A DNA stretch of 10,994 bases, taken from positions 1 through 10,994 of the forward strand of contig JBLMZA010000012.1 of NCBI GenBank assembly GCA_050258555.1. The letters are read 5' to 3'. The position numbers and the translations under genes were made by a program. Below the pieces are notes generated by a model that worked only from the letters and a program-made list of their open reading frames with translations, was not told the origin of the DNA and made no database searches. The DNA is from CAISDA01 sp050258555. GTDB lineage: Bacteria > Bacteroidota > Ignavibacteria > UBA10030 > UBA8401. Position 1 is the first letter of the stretch, and every line of letters starts with the position of its first letter. This document shows, one piece after another, positions 1 to 8,120 of the stretch.

Positions 1-1
1 T

Positions 2-121
2 CAGAATGCCGGCACCTATACCGCCACATTCGATGCCTCGCGTCTTGCCTCCGGCATGTATCTCTACCGGATCGAATCCGGAAGCTTTACAGCCGTGAAG
101 AAGATGCTTTTACTGAAGTAA
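2..121 (+). CDS. C-terminal end of a T9SS-sorted secreted protein (5' end outside window)
   Basis: Only the last 39 codons are present, read in the frame that ends at TAA 119-121. The peptide has the features of a type IX secretion type A sorting domain: a beta-rich tail with GTYTATFDASRLASGMYLYR, then a basic finish ending KKMLLLK. In this family the tail directs a periplasmic protein through the T9SS translocon and is then removed during attachment to the cell surface. The functional part of the protein lies upstream, so its activity is unknown. A strong intrinsic terminator starts 12 bases after the stop, so this gene ends its own transcription unit and is not co-transcribed with the LacI gene. 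Position next to a putative glycan locus makes an extracellular enzyme or binding protein possible, but nothing in the window shows that. Confidence 0.85.
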   Translation, partial: QNAGTYTATFDASRLASGMYLYRIESGSFTAVKKMLLLK

Positions 122-132
122 CAGTCAACGGC

Positions 133-168
133 AAGGGATGATGCCTCGCGCATCATCCCTTGTTTTTT
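133..168 (+). terminator. Rho-independent terminator
   Basis: A perfect 12-bp stem (AAGGGATGATGC at 133-144 and GCATCATCCCTT at 150-161) with a 5-base loop is followed by G and six T (163-168). This is a textbook intrinsic terminator for the upstream T9SS cargo gene. On the opposite strand no T-run follows the stem, so it acts only rightward. It overlaps the TTG at 160 that would otherwise extend the LacI reading frame, which argues against that start. Confidence 0.92.
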
Positions 169-176
169 AACCGAGT

Positions 177-211
177 TTGGAAACCCTTCCAATATTATAG
201 AAAATTCTATA
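177..211 (+). promoter_or_regulatory. Two adjacent perfect dyads upstream of the LacI-family gene (candidate operator/promoter)
   Basis: TTGGAA-ACCC-TTCCAA (177-192) is followed 3 bases later by TATAGAA-AA-TTCTATA (196-211). Both have perfect arms of 6 and 7 bp. They lie in a short AT-rich island between the terminator and the GTG start at 223. LacI-family regulators bind dyads and often regulate themselves, so one or both may be the autoregulatory operator overlapping the promoter. TATTAT at 193-198 could serve as a -10 element, but no well-spaced -35 is visible. Neither dyad has the central CG typical of many LacI-family operators, so the assignment is tentative. Confidence 0.4.
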
Positions 212-222
212 CGACTTCGACA

Positions 223-1278
223 GTGCCAGTCACTATTTATGATATAGCGCGGGAAGCCCACGTCGGGATCGGCACGGTTTCGCGTGTCTTCAACAACCGG
301 CCGAACGTCTCGGATGATACGCGCAGCAAGATTCTTGCAGTCGCCGAGCGCATGCGTTACCAGCCTCATGCATCGGCACAGGCCCTTGCCCGCAAGCACG
401 CCTATACGCTTTCCGTCATTATTCCTTTCTTTACAAATTACTTTTCGATCGAAGTGCTGAAAGGCATGCAGGACACGCTGGCCGAGACGGGCTACGACAT
501 CCTGCTGCACGGCGTCAACAATACGCAGCAGATCGGCGATTTTATCCGGCGGGGCATGAAGAAAGGCCGTGTGGACGGCATGCTCTTCGTGTCGATGACG
601 CTGCCGGACAAATACACGAAGCTCATCAGCGAGCAGAAGATTCCGATCGTGCTGGTCGACACATACCGTCCCGAATTCGATTCCATCCAGGTGAAGAACT
701 ACGAAGGCGCCTTCAGCGCGGCGCAGCACCTGGTGCGCCTCGGGCATCAGCGCATCGGCATGATCAATGCCAACATGCGGAGCACACCCGCGCAGGAGCG
801 CTACCGCGGATTCCGCGATGCGCTGCAGCAAAGCGGCCTCGCGATTCCGGACGAGTACGTCGTGTCGAGCACGTGCGAGAAGCAGGACGGCTTCAACAAG
901 AACGCCGGATATCTGGCCATGAAGGAGCTGCTCGAAAAGACGCAGGACCGTCTTCCCACGGCCGTCTTTGTCTCGAGCGACGTGCAGGCGATCGGCGTGC
1001 TCAGCGCGATGGAAGAGCGGGGATTGAGCGCTCCGCGCGACATCGCCATTGTCGGATACGACGACATCGAGCTCGCGCGGCATTTCCATCTGACAACGAT
1101 GCATCAGCCCATGTATGAGATGGGAGAGCTTGCCATCCGGCGCATCATGCACCGCATCCAGTTTCCCGACGATCCACCTTCGCTCGAGAGCTTCACTCCG
1201 GCGCTCGTTGTGCGCGAAAGCTGCGGCGGCAACAAGACCTATTCCCAGTTTGAAGAAGTGCAGTCTCCAGTAGCCTGA
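223..1278 (+). CDS. LacI-family transcriptional regulator
   Basis: A 351-residue DNA-binding repressor of the LacI/GalR family, the usual length. The N-terminal helix-turn-helix starts at once (VTIYDIAREAHVGIGTVSRV, residues 3-22). The hinge helix follows (YQPHASAQALA, 46-56), with the Leu that inserts into the operator minor groove at about residue 55. The rest is a periplasmic-binding-protein-like sensor domain with ERYRGFRDAL (192-201), GYDDIELA (278-285) and the near-terminal LVVRESC. These proteins release or bind DNA on sensing a sugar or sugar phosphate. GTG 223 is chosen because it puts the HTH at the N-terminus. The only upstream alternative, TTG 160, lies inside a terminator stem. 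No clear Shine-Dalgarno precedes GTG. The gene lies 78 bases upstream of the TonB receptor in the same direction, making it the likely local regulator. The effector sugar cannot be told from sequence. Confidence 0.95.
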   Translation: MPVTIYDIAREAHVGIGTVSRVFNNRPNVSDDTRSKILAVAERMRYQPHASAQALARKHAYTLSVIIPFFTNYFSIEVLKGMQDTLAETGYDILLHGVNNTQQIGDFIRRGMKKGRVDGMLFVSMTLPDKYTKLISEQKIPIVLVDTYRPEFDSIQVKNYEGAFSAAQHLVRLGHQRIGMINANMRSTPAQERYRGFRDALQQSGLAIPDEYVVSSTCEKQDGFNKNAGYLAMKELLEKTQDRLPTAVFVSSDVQAIGVLSAMEERGLSAPRDIAIVGYDDIELARHFHLTTMHQPMYEMGELAIRRIMHRIQFPDDPPSLESFTPALVVRESCGGNKTYSQFEEVQSPVA

Positions 1279-1344
1279 CCGATGCAGGGGAGCGGCGGCT
1301 CCAACAGAAATGATAAGCTTGAATACACACACTACTCATCAATC

Positions 1345-1353
1345 GGAGTACTC
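1345..1353 (+). promoter_or_regulatory. Ribosome binding site that fixes the TonB-receptor start, within an 8-bp palindrome
   Basis: GGAG at 1345-1348 lies 8 bases before ATG 1357 and supports that start over the in-frame ATG at 1282, which would add 25 residues before the signal peptide. The GGAG overlaps the perfect palindrome GAGTACTC (1346-1353). The palindrome may be chance. No convincing promoter was found in the 78-base gap 1279-1356. Confidence 0.6.
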
Positions 1354-1356
1354 TTT

Positions 1357-4251
1357 ATGAAACAGCTCTACAAAGTCCTGCTGTGCATGGCGCTCGGCAT
1401 CAGCGCGGTGTTCGGAGGGACCACAGGAAAAATTGCCGGCAAGGTGACGGATGCGAAGACCGGCGATCCGCTTCCGGGCGTCACGATTGTGCTTGTCGGG
1501 ACGACGTACGGGGCCGCGACCGATTTCGACGGGAATTACTTCATCAACAACCTTCCTCCGGGAACGTATACGATGAAGGCGTCGGCGGTCGGCTACGGAG
1601 GCCAGACGATGGAAAACATCCGCGTCAATATCGACCTCACGACGCGCATCGACCTGAGGCTCTCCGAAGCCGTGGTCGAACTCGGCAAGGAGGTCGTGAT
1701 CACAGCCGAGCGGGCGCTCGTGCAGAAGGATCTGACCTCGACCACCGCAGTGGTCGGCGGCGACGACATCAAGCAGCTGCCGGTGACGGAAATTCAGCAG
1801 GTGATCAATCTCCAGGCGGGCAACGTGGGCGGAAACATCCGCGGCGGCCGCAAGGGCGAGGTCGCCTACTGGATCGACGGCGTGCCGGTGACGGATGCGT
1901 ACGACGGATCGAGCGTCGTCGATGTGAACCCGAGCATGGTCCAGGAATTGCAGGTCCTCTCGGGCGCGTTCAATGCCGAATACGGCCAGGCCATGTCGGG
2001 CATCGTGAATATCGCCACGCGCGAGGGCGCCGAAAAATTTTCGGGCAGCTTCACGACGTACTTCGGAGACTTCTTCAGCAATCACGGCGATGTCTTCAAG
2101 GGCATACAGAAATTCGATCCGACCAACATCCGCGATTTCGAAGCGAGCCTGAGCGGTCCGGTCATGGGCAAGGATGTTTCCTTCTTCCTGAACGGACGGT
2201 CGATCTATTTCGGCGGATTCCTCAACGGCATCCGCAAATACAATCCGAATGCGGTGGCTGCCGGCATTTTCGATGACAACGGCAATGCCACCACATACGT
2301 GCTCGGCTCGAACCCCAGTTTCGATTCGATGATTGTGCGTCAGAACCTGCCGGCCGGTATCCAGAATTTCGATTCGGCCTATTCGGTATACCGCAGCCTC
2401 TATAATAACGGCGTGGGAGACGGGAAGACCGTTCCCATGAACTGGAACAAGAAGCTCTATCTGCAGGGCAAGCTCTCGTTCCGTCTCGGCTCATCGATGA
2501 AACTGAACGTGACCGGCATCGGCGAGGATTTTGAACAGCAGCCCTACGACCGGGCCTACCAGTACAATCCCGACGGCAAGGGCATGGATTACCGCAAGAG
2601 CTATACGGCAATCATGCAGTTTACGCATACGCTGAGCGCGTCGACGTTCTATACGCTCGGCGCCTCGTGGTTCGACAAGTCGTTCAAGCATTATCTGTAC
2701 GAGAATCCTTACGATTCGCGCTACGTCCATCCGGACCTCAACGACCGCACGCTGACGGTCTACAGCTTCAAGACGAGCGGAACGGATCTGAACCGCTTCT
2801 ACCGCACGACGACCACCGCGCTCGGCAAGCTGGATCTTTCAAGCCAGGTCACCAATGAACATTTTGTGAAAGCCGGCGTCGAGACGCGCATGCACCGCGT
2901 GTTCCTCGAGGACATCAATCTGCGGCCGATCGACGAGCAGCAGGCATTCACGCCCCTCGTCTCGAGTCCCTATATCAAGACGCGCATCCTTCCCGACAGT
3001 TCGACCGTGCACGACCGCTATGTGCACAATCCCGTCGAGCTTTCGGGCTACATACAGGACAAGATGGAGTTCAAGGACCTCATCATCAATGTCGGCGTGA
3101 GACTCGATTACTTCGATCCGGACGGCAAGGTGCTGGCCGATGAAGAGGATCCGTACATCTATTCGCCGGTGAAGGAAAGCAACAAGTATTTCGATGACAA
3201 CGGCAACGGCGTCCAGGATCCCGGCGAGCGCACGAAGACGGTCGAAGATCGCCGCGCCTATTGGTATAAGAAAGCTTCGGCGAAAGTGCAGCTCAGCCCG
3301 CGCTTCGGCGCGTCGTTCCCGATCACCGATCGCGGCGTGATCCACTTCTCGTACGGACACTTCTTCCAGGCGCCGAGCTTCGAACGTCTCTATGCCAATC
3401 CGCTCTTCAAGGTCGGCTCCGGCACGGGCAACGTCGACCACAACAATACGCCGACGGGCAATGCCGATTTGAAGGCGCAGCAGACGATCAACGGCGAAAT
3501 CGGCCTTCAGCAGCAGCTGACCGAGGATATGAGCCTCGATGTGACGGCGTATCTGCGCGACGTGCGCAACCTGATCGGATCGCGCGCCGACCAGATTCCG
3601 ATCGGCGGACCGGGCAGCGCCCGCACATACACGAAATACGTGAACTCCGATTTCGGATTCATCCGCGGATTCATCCTCAGCCTGACCAAGCGCTTCTCGC
3701 AGGGCATGTCGCTCAATGTCGACTATACGTTCCAGATCGCGCGCGGCTCGGCATCGGATCCGAATCAGGCGCGCAACGATGTGACATCGGGCAAGCTGCC
3801 CGAAGTGCAGCTCACGCCGCTCGGATGGGACCAGCGCCACACGCTCAATGCGGTGCTCAACTATTCGGCCGAGACATGGGGCGGAAGCGTCATCGGCCAG
3901 TACGGTTCGGGCCAGCCCTACACCCCCGATGTGTCGCAGAACGTGACCGTCTTCCTGACCAACAGCGAGACCAAGCCGCAATTCTTCAATGTGGACATGC
4001 GCCTCTATAAGACGCTGAAGCTCGATCCGGTGAATCTGCTGCTGTTCCTGCGCATCACGAACCTCTTCGACACGGAGAACGAGATGAATGTCTACGGCGA
4101 CACCGGCCGGGCAGGCAGAACATACAACGAGGATCGCGCTCTGCAGACGGGCGCTCCGCAATACGTCAACACGATTCACGACTATTTCGTCGATCCGACG
4201 CAGTATTCCGAGCCGCGGCGCATCGAGTTCGGCGCGACGATCGAATTTTGA
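1357..4251 (+). CDS. TonB-dependent outer-membrane receptor with carboxypeptidase-regulatory-like N-terminal domain
   Basis: A 964-residue outer-membrane importer that would use TonB/ExbBD energy to bring a ligand too large for porins into the periplasm. Domains in order: signal peptide (1-20, cleavage near VFG-G); carboxypeptidase-regulatory-like fold (about 24-105, GKVTDAKTGDPLPGV...DFDGNYFINNLPPGTYT); a TonB-box-like EVVITAER (112-119); plug (about 120-225) with YWIDGVPV and NAEYGQAMSGIVNIATREG; then a 22-strand-type barrel to a terminal Phe (EFGATIEF), as expected for Bam-inserted proteins. An Asp-rich loop DDNGNGVQDPGE (613-624) resembles a calcium site in an extracellular loop. It is related to SusC-type receptors by its N-terminal domain but lacks their YGSRGANGVI plug signature, and no SusD gene follows. 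The next gene starts 60 bases downstream. The ligand is unknown; a glycan is inferred from the neighbouring LacI regulator and CBM-bearing protein. Confidence 0.93.
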   Translation: MKQLYKVLLCMALGISAVFGGTTGKIAGKVTDAKTGDPLPGVTIVLVGTTYGAATDFDGNYFINNLPPGTYTMKASAVGYGGQTMENIRVNIDLTTRIDLRLSEAVVELGKEVVITAERALVQKDLTSTTAVVGGDDIKQLPVTEIQQVINLQAGNVGGNIRGGRKGEVAYWIDGVPVTDAYDGSSVVDVNPSMVQELQVLSGAFNAEYGQAMSGIVNIATREGAEKFSGSFTTYFGDFFSNHGDVFKGIQKFDPTNIRDFEASLSGPVMGKDVSFFLNGRSIYFGGFLNGIRKYNPNAVAAGIFDDNGNATTYVLGSNPSFDSMIVRQNLPAGIQNFDSAYSVYRSLYNNGVGDGKTVPMNWNKKLYLQGKLSFRLGSSMKLNVTGIGEDFEQQPYDRAYQYNPDGKGMDYRKSYTAIMQFTHTLSASTFYTLGASWFDKSFKHYLYENPYDSRYVHPDLNDRTLTVYSFKTSGTDLNRFYRTTTTALGKLDLSSQVTNEHFVKAGVETRMHRVFLEDINLRPIDEQQAFTPLVSSPYIKTRILPDSSTVHDRYVHNPVELSGYIQDKMEFKDLIINVGVRLDYFDPDGKVLADEEDPYIYSPVKESNKYFDDNGNGVQDPGERTKTVEDRRAYWYKKASAKVQLSPRFGASFPITDRGVIHFSYGHFFQAPSFERLYANPLFKVGSGTGNVDHNNTPTGNADLKAQQTINGEIGLQQQLTEDMSLDVTAYLRDVRNLIGSRADQIPIGGPGSARTYTKYVNSDFGFIRGFILSLTKRFSQGMSLNVDYTFQIARGSASDPNQARNDVTSGKLPEVQLTPLGWDQRHTLNAVLNYSAETWGGSVIGQYGSGQPYTPDVSQNVTVFLTNSETKPQFFNVDMRLYKTLKLDPVNLLLFLRITNLFDTENEMNVYGDTGRAGRTYNEDRALQTGAPQYVNTIHDYFVDPTQYSEPRRIEFGATIEF

Positions 4252-4270
4252 TGTGCGAACACAGGATCAT

Positions 4271-4294
4271 GACTATTACGCGTACTGACTATTA
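4271..4294 (+). repeat. 8-bp direct repeat pair upstream of the large T9SS protein gene
   Basis: GACTATTA occurs at 4271-4278 and 4287-4294 with an 8-base spacer, giving a 16-base period. TACGCGTA (4277-4284), a perfect palindrome, bridges the first copy and the spacer. This fills half of the 60-base gap between the receptor and the next gene. It could be a regulator site or a remnant duplication; no known protein is assigned. Confidence 0.35.
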
Positions 4295-4297
4295 ATT

Positions 4298-4310
4298 AAG
4301 GATTGTCCTT
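4298..4310 (+). promoter_or_regulatory. Shine-Dalgarno sequence inside a small hairpin before the large T9SS protein gene
   Basis: AAGGA (4298-4302) is a good Shine-Dalgarno 9 bases before ATG 4312 and supports that start over the in-frame TTG at 4303. The same AAGGA can pair with TCCTT (4306-4310) across a TTG loop. This 5-bp hairpin would hide the ribosome site. Whether it is stable enough to affect translation is not known. Confidence 0.5.
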
Positions 4311-4311
4311 C

Positions 4312-7300
4312 ATGAAAAAATCTCTCTCACTCGTACTGTTGATGCTCATCGCGCTCTGCGCGGTCGAGCGCGGCATGGCGGACTCGGGTCCGCAGTATTA
4401 CCGCACGGCAGTCCACAACGGCAACCGCGTCAAGACCGTGTTCGGCAACTGGGGCGTGATCGGGCAGCCGATCGACACGCGTCCGCGCGGCGCCTGGATT
4501 TATTCCAGCAACGGCTACATCGGCGACGTCTCGCTCTTTGTCGGCGCCGAAGTGAAACTCAAGAACGGCACGCCGAACAAGAACGTCGTGTTCCATTCGG
4601 TCGTGACATGTCCGGTGAGCCGTCCCTCGACAAACCGCGATGAATCGCTGACCGGCGAACCGTGGACGTTCATGCCGGTCTCCGGTTTTTTCAATGCGAA
4701 CAAGAACTCCATCGCCATGAGCGACGACCAGACGACGTGGCCGGGAGCATGGCCCGACAAAATGAACGATCCGAACGATCCGGGATGGCGCGGATGGTGG
4801 AACGGCTATTTCGGCAAGCGCGCATCGGCCAATCAGGAAAGCTATTTCGTGATGGACGATAACAACGACAAGCGCTTCAACTTCGCCACCAACAACACGA
4901 TCAACAACACGGGCATTGCGTTCAAACCCGATTCGACGAATCCGAGCCGGAACGGCCTCGCCCTCGAAGTCCGCGTGCGCGGCATGCAGTGGGCGCAGTT
5001 CCTGGCGCAGGACAACATCTTCTGGCTCTACGACATCACCAACACCGGCACGACGACGTACGACCGCTCGGTCTTCGGCATGCTCGTGGGCACGCTGGTC
5101 GGCGTGACCGGCTCGCAGCTCTTCAATGAATATGACGACGACTGGTCCTTCTATGATGTGAACGAGAACATCACCTACACGGGCGATTACGGCCGCAACA
5201 TGGCGCGCAATCCGTTCTGGGTCGGACCCGTCGGCATGGTCGGCTACGCGTTCCTCGAGTCGCCGGGAAATCCGTACGACGGAATCGACAACGACGGCGA
5301 TGCCGAGCATTCGTCGATCGGCGCAACCGCGCCGCTGTTTACCGCAGCGGATTTCGACTCGGTGACCATCAAAGCGGGGGACAAACTGGTGGTGATCAAC
5401 GACGACTTCTCGCGCACGGTGATCACGATGCCCAACAAGGATACGACCATCATGACGCGCGGCGCCAATGAGCCCATTGCGATCTCGCCCGGTAAGACGA
5501 AGCTCTCGGAAGGCGGGGTGGTGATCGTCAACGGCATCGAAGCCGTGAATTCCAACGCCTATGACGGCGTGGACAACGATCTGGACGGCATCATCGATGA
5601 GAATTTCTATCTGCATTTCCGCCAGATCAAAAAATCGGATGACGTGCCGCCGAAGACATTGATCGATATTCTCCGGCCTGTGCGCCACCGCACGTATACG
5701 GCGAATCCGACCGGAGACGGCTATGCGATGATCGATGAGCGCCGCGACGATCTGATCGATAACGACCGCGACTGGGACATCAACTTCGACGATGTCGGCA
5801 GGGACGGCGTGCGCGACTCTAAGAATCCCGACTTCGGCGAGGGCGACGGCATGCCCACATCGGGCTACCTGGCCAACGGCTTCGATACGGGACTTCCGGG
5901 CGAGCCGCACATCGACAAGACGGACGTGGACGAATCGGACCAGATCGGACTGACGAGCTTCCAGTATTTCACGCCTTCAAACGACGTGCCGCTTGGACAG
6001 GATGAACTGCTCTGGAACCGCCTGCGTCCCGGCTTCTTCTCGGTGCCGAAATCGATTGTTGCCAACAAACCGGAACGCGGCGAAGACGGCGACTTCATCT
6101 ACGGCTCGGCCTACTTCCCGCTGATCGCCAAGAAGACAGAACGCTTCTCGATGGCGCTGGTCTATGGCGGCGGCGTGGGCGGCTCGGTGGACGATGACAT
6201 ACAGGATCTGCTGAAGCACAAGCGGACAGTCCAGAAGATCTACGACGCGAACTATCAGTTCCCGATTCCGCCCGATCCGGCGCCGACACTCAGCGCGATC
6301 GCAGGCGACAAGCAGGTGAAGCTGTACTGGGACCGCAAGTCGGAAGACGCGATCGATCCCGTGCTGCGCATCAAGGACTTCCAGGGATACAAGATCTACA
6401 AGGCGACCGACCGCGAGTTCAACGACGCCTTCAACGTGACCGATGCCAACGGCGTGAAGAAGGGCTATCAGGCCGCCTTCCAGGTGGATAAGGCCGATTC
6501 GGTGTCGGGATTCTTCCGCGCTCCGGCCGATGTGTTCCAGCAGGCGGAAGGCTTCACCTATCAGCTTGGAAAGAACACCGGACTCGTGCACGACACGACG
6601 GACTATGACGTGATCAACGGCCGCACGTATTATTATGTGATCGTGGCCTACGATAACGGCGATGAAAAGACGGGCATCTTCCCGTCCGAGAACAGCTGGA
6701 AGATCGATCTCGATCAGGCCGGCCGCATCACGGGATATTCGCAGAACGTCGCGATCGTTGTTCCCGGACGCAAGGCCCTCGGCTACCAGAGCCCGGCTGG
6801 ATCGAAACAGATTGCGCCGGTCTCGACCATCGCCACGGGCTCGCTCGGCTATAAGGTCGTCGACGAGTCGAAGATCACCGGCAACGGCTACAAGGTCGTC
6901 TTCTACGATACGCGCGACAGCGGCAAGCTCGCCGCGACCACGACCCTGTATTCGGTTCAGGATTCAATGACCTACGAAGGAACGTTCACGCCGAACAGGG
7001 TCGACACGATCCAGTCGCCGCTTCCGCGCACGGCGCTGGTGCCCGGCTCGGTCACGGTGATGACCTCGGGCGGAACGGTGATTCCGGCATCGGATTACAC
7101 GATCAATTACGAGCGCGGTACGATCCGTGCCAGCCGGCGCTTTACACTGCAGCCCGATACGGTCAACCTCAGAAAACTGAGGGTGACGTATCAGTACTAT
7201 CCCGTCTACAAGAGCCCTTTCATCAACGGAAGCCCGTTCACGTCGGAAACGAAGGACACGGATATCTTCGACGGACTCCAGCTGGTTTTCCAGAACGACT

Positions 7301-8100
7301 GGGACATCGTGCAGCGCGATGCGCGCCTGAACAATACCCGGACGTACAACGCCACGCTCTCGACGATTCCCATCGAGCTCAACGGCGACAACACGCCGGA
7401 AGCCTACGCGATGCAGTATCCGGCCGATTACGACGTGATCATTTCGGACACGTACATCGACAGCACGGCGGAATTCATCGGGCTTACGCCTCAGCCCGTG
7501 AAATATAAGATCATCAACCGTACGGAAAACAAGCCGGTCAAGAGCCTCTTCGGAGACAATGACATGAACGACCGGATCAACTACGGCGACCAGCTGTATC
7601 TGATTCAGTACGACAGCAAAAATCATCCGTTCTACACATGGGTCATCGACTTCAACGATACGCTTGGAGCGCTGAAGGGCGGAGACACGGTGCACATCAC
7701 GACGCACAAGCCGTTCCGCTCGGGCGATGTGTACAGCTTCAGCACGCAGAAACCGTTCGTGAATGAAGTGAAAAAGGATTCGCTCATCAATACGATCCGC
7801 GTCGTGCCCAACCCGTACGTCGTCGCATCGTCGCGCGAGCAGCCCCTCACACCCGGAACATTCGGACGCGGCGAACGCCGCATCGAGTTCCAGAACGTGC
7901 CGTCGGATGCGAAGATCTCGATCTACACGGCGCGCGGCGAGCTGGTCAGGCGCCTGCAGGCCGACGGATCGATTGCAAACGGAGTCGTGGCATGGGATGT
8001 GAAGTCGAGCGAGAATCTCGACATTGCCTACGGCGTGTATTTCTACGTGGTCGAATCGTCCGGCGGGACGAAGACCGGCAAGATCGCGATCATCAAGTAA
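4312..8100 (+). CDS. Large secreted surface protein with FN3-like module and T9SS C-terminal sorting domain
   Basis: A 1262-residue exported protein of no recognised enzyme family. A signal peptide covers about residues 1-23 (MKKSLSLVLLMLIALC..., cleavage near GMA-D). The N-terminal half is Trp/Asn-rich and holds three Asp-rich, metal-binding-like segments: YDGIDNDGDAEH (322-333), YDGVDNDLDGIIDENF (417-432) and DDLIDNDRDWDINFDD (479-494). These resemble calcium-binding D-x-D-x-D repeats. A fibronectin-III-like module spans about 654-781, starting PPDPAPTLSA and ending near TYYYVIVAYDNG. A segment GSVTV...YTINYERGTIR lies at about 909-940. The C-terminus from VVPNPYV (1164) to GKIAIIK is a T9SS sorting domain, so the protein should cross the outer membrane and be anchored or released. 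It sits between a TonB receptor and a PorV-like gene, 60 and 89 bases away, suggesting an operon and a role as surface partner of the receptor. No catalytic motif was seen. Confidence 0.9.
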   Translation: MKKSLSLVLLMLIALCAVERGMADSGPQYYRTAVHNGNRVKTVFGNWGVIGQPIDTRPRGAWIYSSNGYIGDVSLFVGAEVKLKNGTPNKNVVFHSVVTCPVSRPSTNRDESLTGEPWTFMPVSGFFNANKNSIAMSDDQTTWPGAWPDKMNDPNDPGWRGWWNGYFGKRASANQESYFVMDDNNDKRFNFATNNTINNTGIAFKPDSTNPSRNGLALEVRVRGMQWAQFLAQDNIFWLYDITNTGTTTYDRSVFGMLVGTLVGVTGSQLFNEYDDDWSFYDVNENITYTGDYGRNMARNPFWVGPVGMVGYAFLESPGNPYDGIDNDGDAEHSSIGATAPLFTAADFDSVTIKAGDKLVVINDDFSRTVITMPNKDTTIMTRGANEPIAISPGKTKLSEGGVVIVNGIEAVNSNAYDGVDNDLDGIIDENFYLHFRQIKKSDDVPPKTLIDILRPVRHRTYTANPTGDGYAMIDERRDDLIDNDRDWDINFDDVGRDGVRDSKNPDFGEGDGMPTSGYLANGFDTGLPGEPHIDKTDVDESDQIGLTSFQYFTPSNDVPLGQDELLWNRLRPGFFSVPKSIVANKPERGEDGDFIYGSAYFPLIAKKTERFSMALVYGGGVGGSVDDDIQDLLKHKRTVQKIYDANYQFPIPPDPAPTLSAIAGDKQVKLYWDRKSEDAIDPVLRIKDFQGYKIYKATDREFNDAFNVTDANGVKKGYQAAFQVDKADSVSGFFRAPADVFQQAEGFTYQLGKNTGLVHDTTDYDVINGRTYYYVIVAYDNGDEKTGIFPSENSWKIDLDQAGRITGYSQNVAIVVPGRKALGYQSPAGSKQIAPVSTIATGSLGYKVVDESKITGNGYKVVFYDTRDSGKLAATTTLYSVQDSMTYEGTFTPNRVDTIQSPLPRTALVPGSVTVMTSGGTVIPASDYTINYERGTIRASRRFTLQPDTVNLRKLRVTYQYYPVYKSPFINGSPFTSETKDTDIFDGLQLVFQNDWDIVQRDARLNNTRTYNATLSTIPIELNGDNTPEAYAMQYPADYDVIISDTYIDSTAEFIGLTPQPVKYKIINRTENKPVKSLFGDNDMNDRINYGDQLYLIQYDSKNHPFYTWVIDFNDTLGALKGGDTVHITTHKPFRSGDVYSFSTQKPFVNEVKKDSLINTIRVVPNPYVVASSREQPLTPGTFGRGERRIEFQNVPSDAKISIYTARGELVRRLQADGSIANGVVAWDVKSSENLDIAYGVYFYVVESSGGTKTGKIAIIK

Positions 8101-8120
8101 GACGGACAGTGACGCATGTC

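Noticed and set aside
160..222. TTG extension of the LacI-family protein
   Set aside because: The codon is inside the terminator stem and would place 21 unrelated residues before a helix-turn-helix that is normally at the N-terminus.
1289..1302. Short hairpin GGAGC-GGCG-GCTCC after the LacI gene as a terminator
   Set aside because: It has only 5 base pairs and no T-tract. It is too weak to call.
64..1332. 422-codon open frame on the minus strand across the LacI gene
   Set aside because: It is antisense to a clear LacI-family gene. Its translation is rich in Arg, His, Ala, Val and Asp with no domain, which is what GC-biased third positions of the + gene produce.
1282..1356. Upstream ATG extension of the TonB receptor
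   Set aside because: It would put 25 hydrophilic residues before the signal peptide. ATG 1357 has a GGAG at the right distance.
1383..2276. 297-codon + frame within the receptor gene
   Set aside because: It is an out-of-frame shadow, Arg- and Gly-rich, overlapping the receptor signal peptide and plug domain.
2839..4179. 446-codon minus-strand open frame under the TonB receptor
   Set aside because: Composition is a low-complexity mirror of the receptor codons, with no signal peptide or family motif. It is a shadow.
4252..4263. TGTG-CGAA-CACA hairpin right after the receptor stop
   Set aside because: A 4-bp stem is likely by chance, and no T-tract follows.
4327..5910. 527-codon minus-strand open frame under the large T9SS gene
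   Set aside because: Same pattern: a long antisense frame caused by codon bias, with Val/Ile/Arg/His-rich translation and no recognisable domain.
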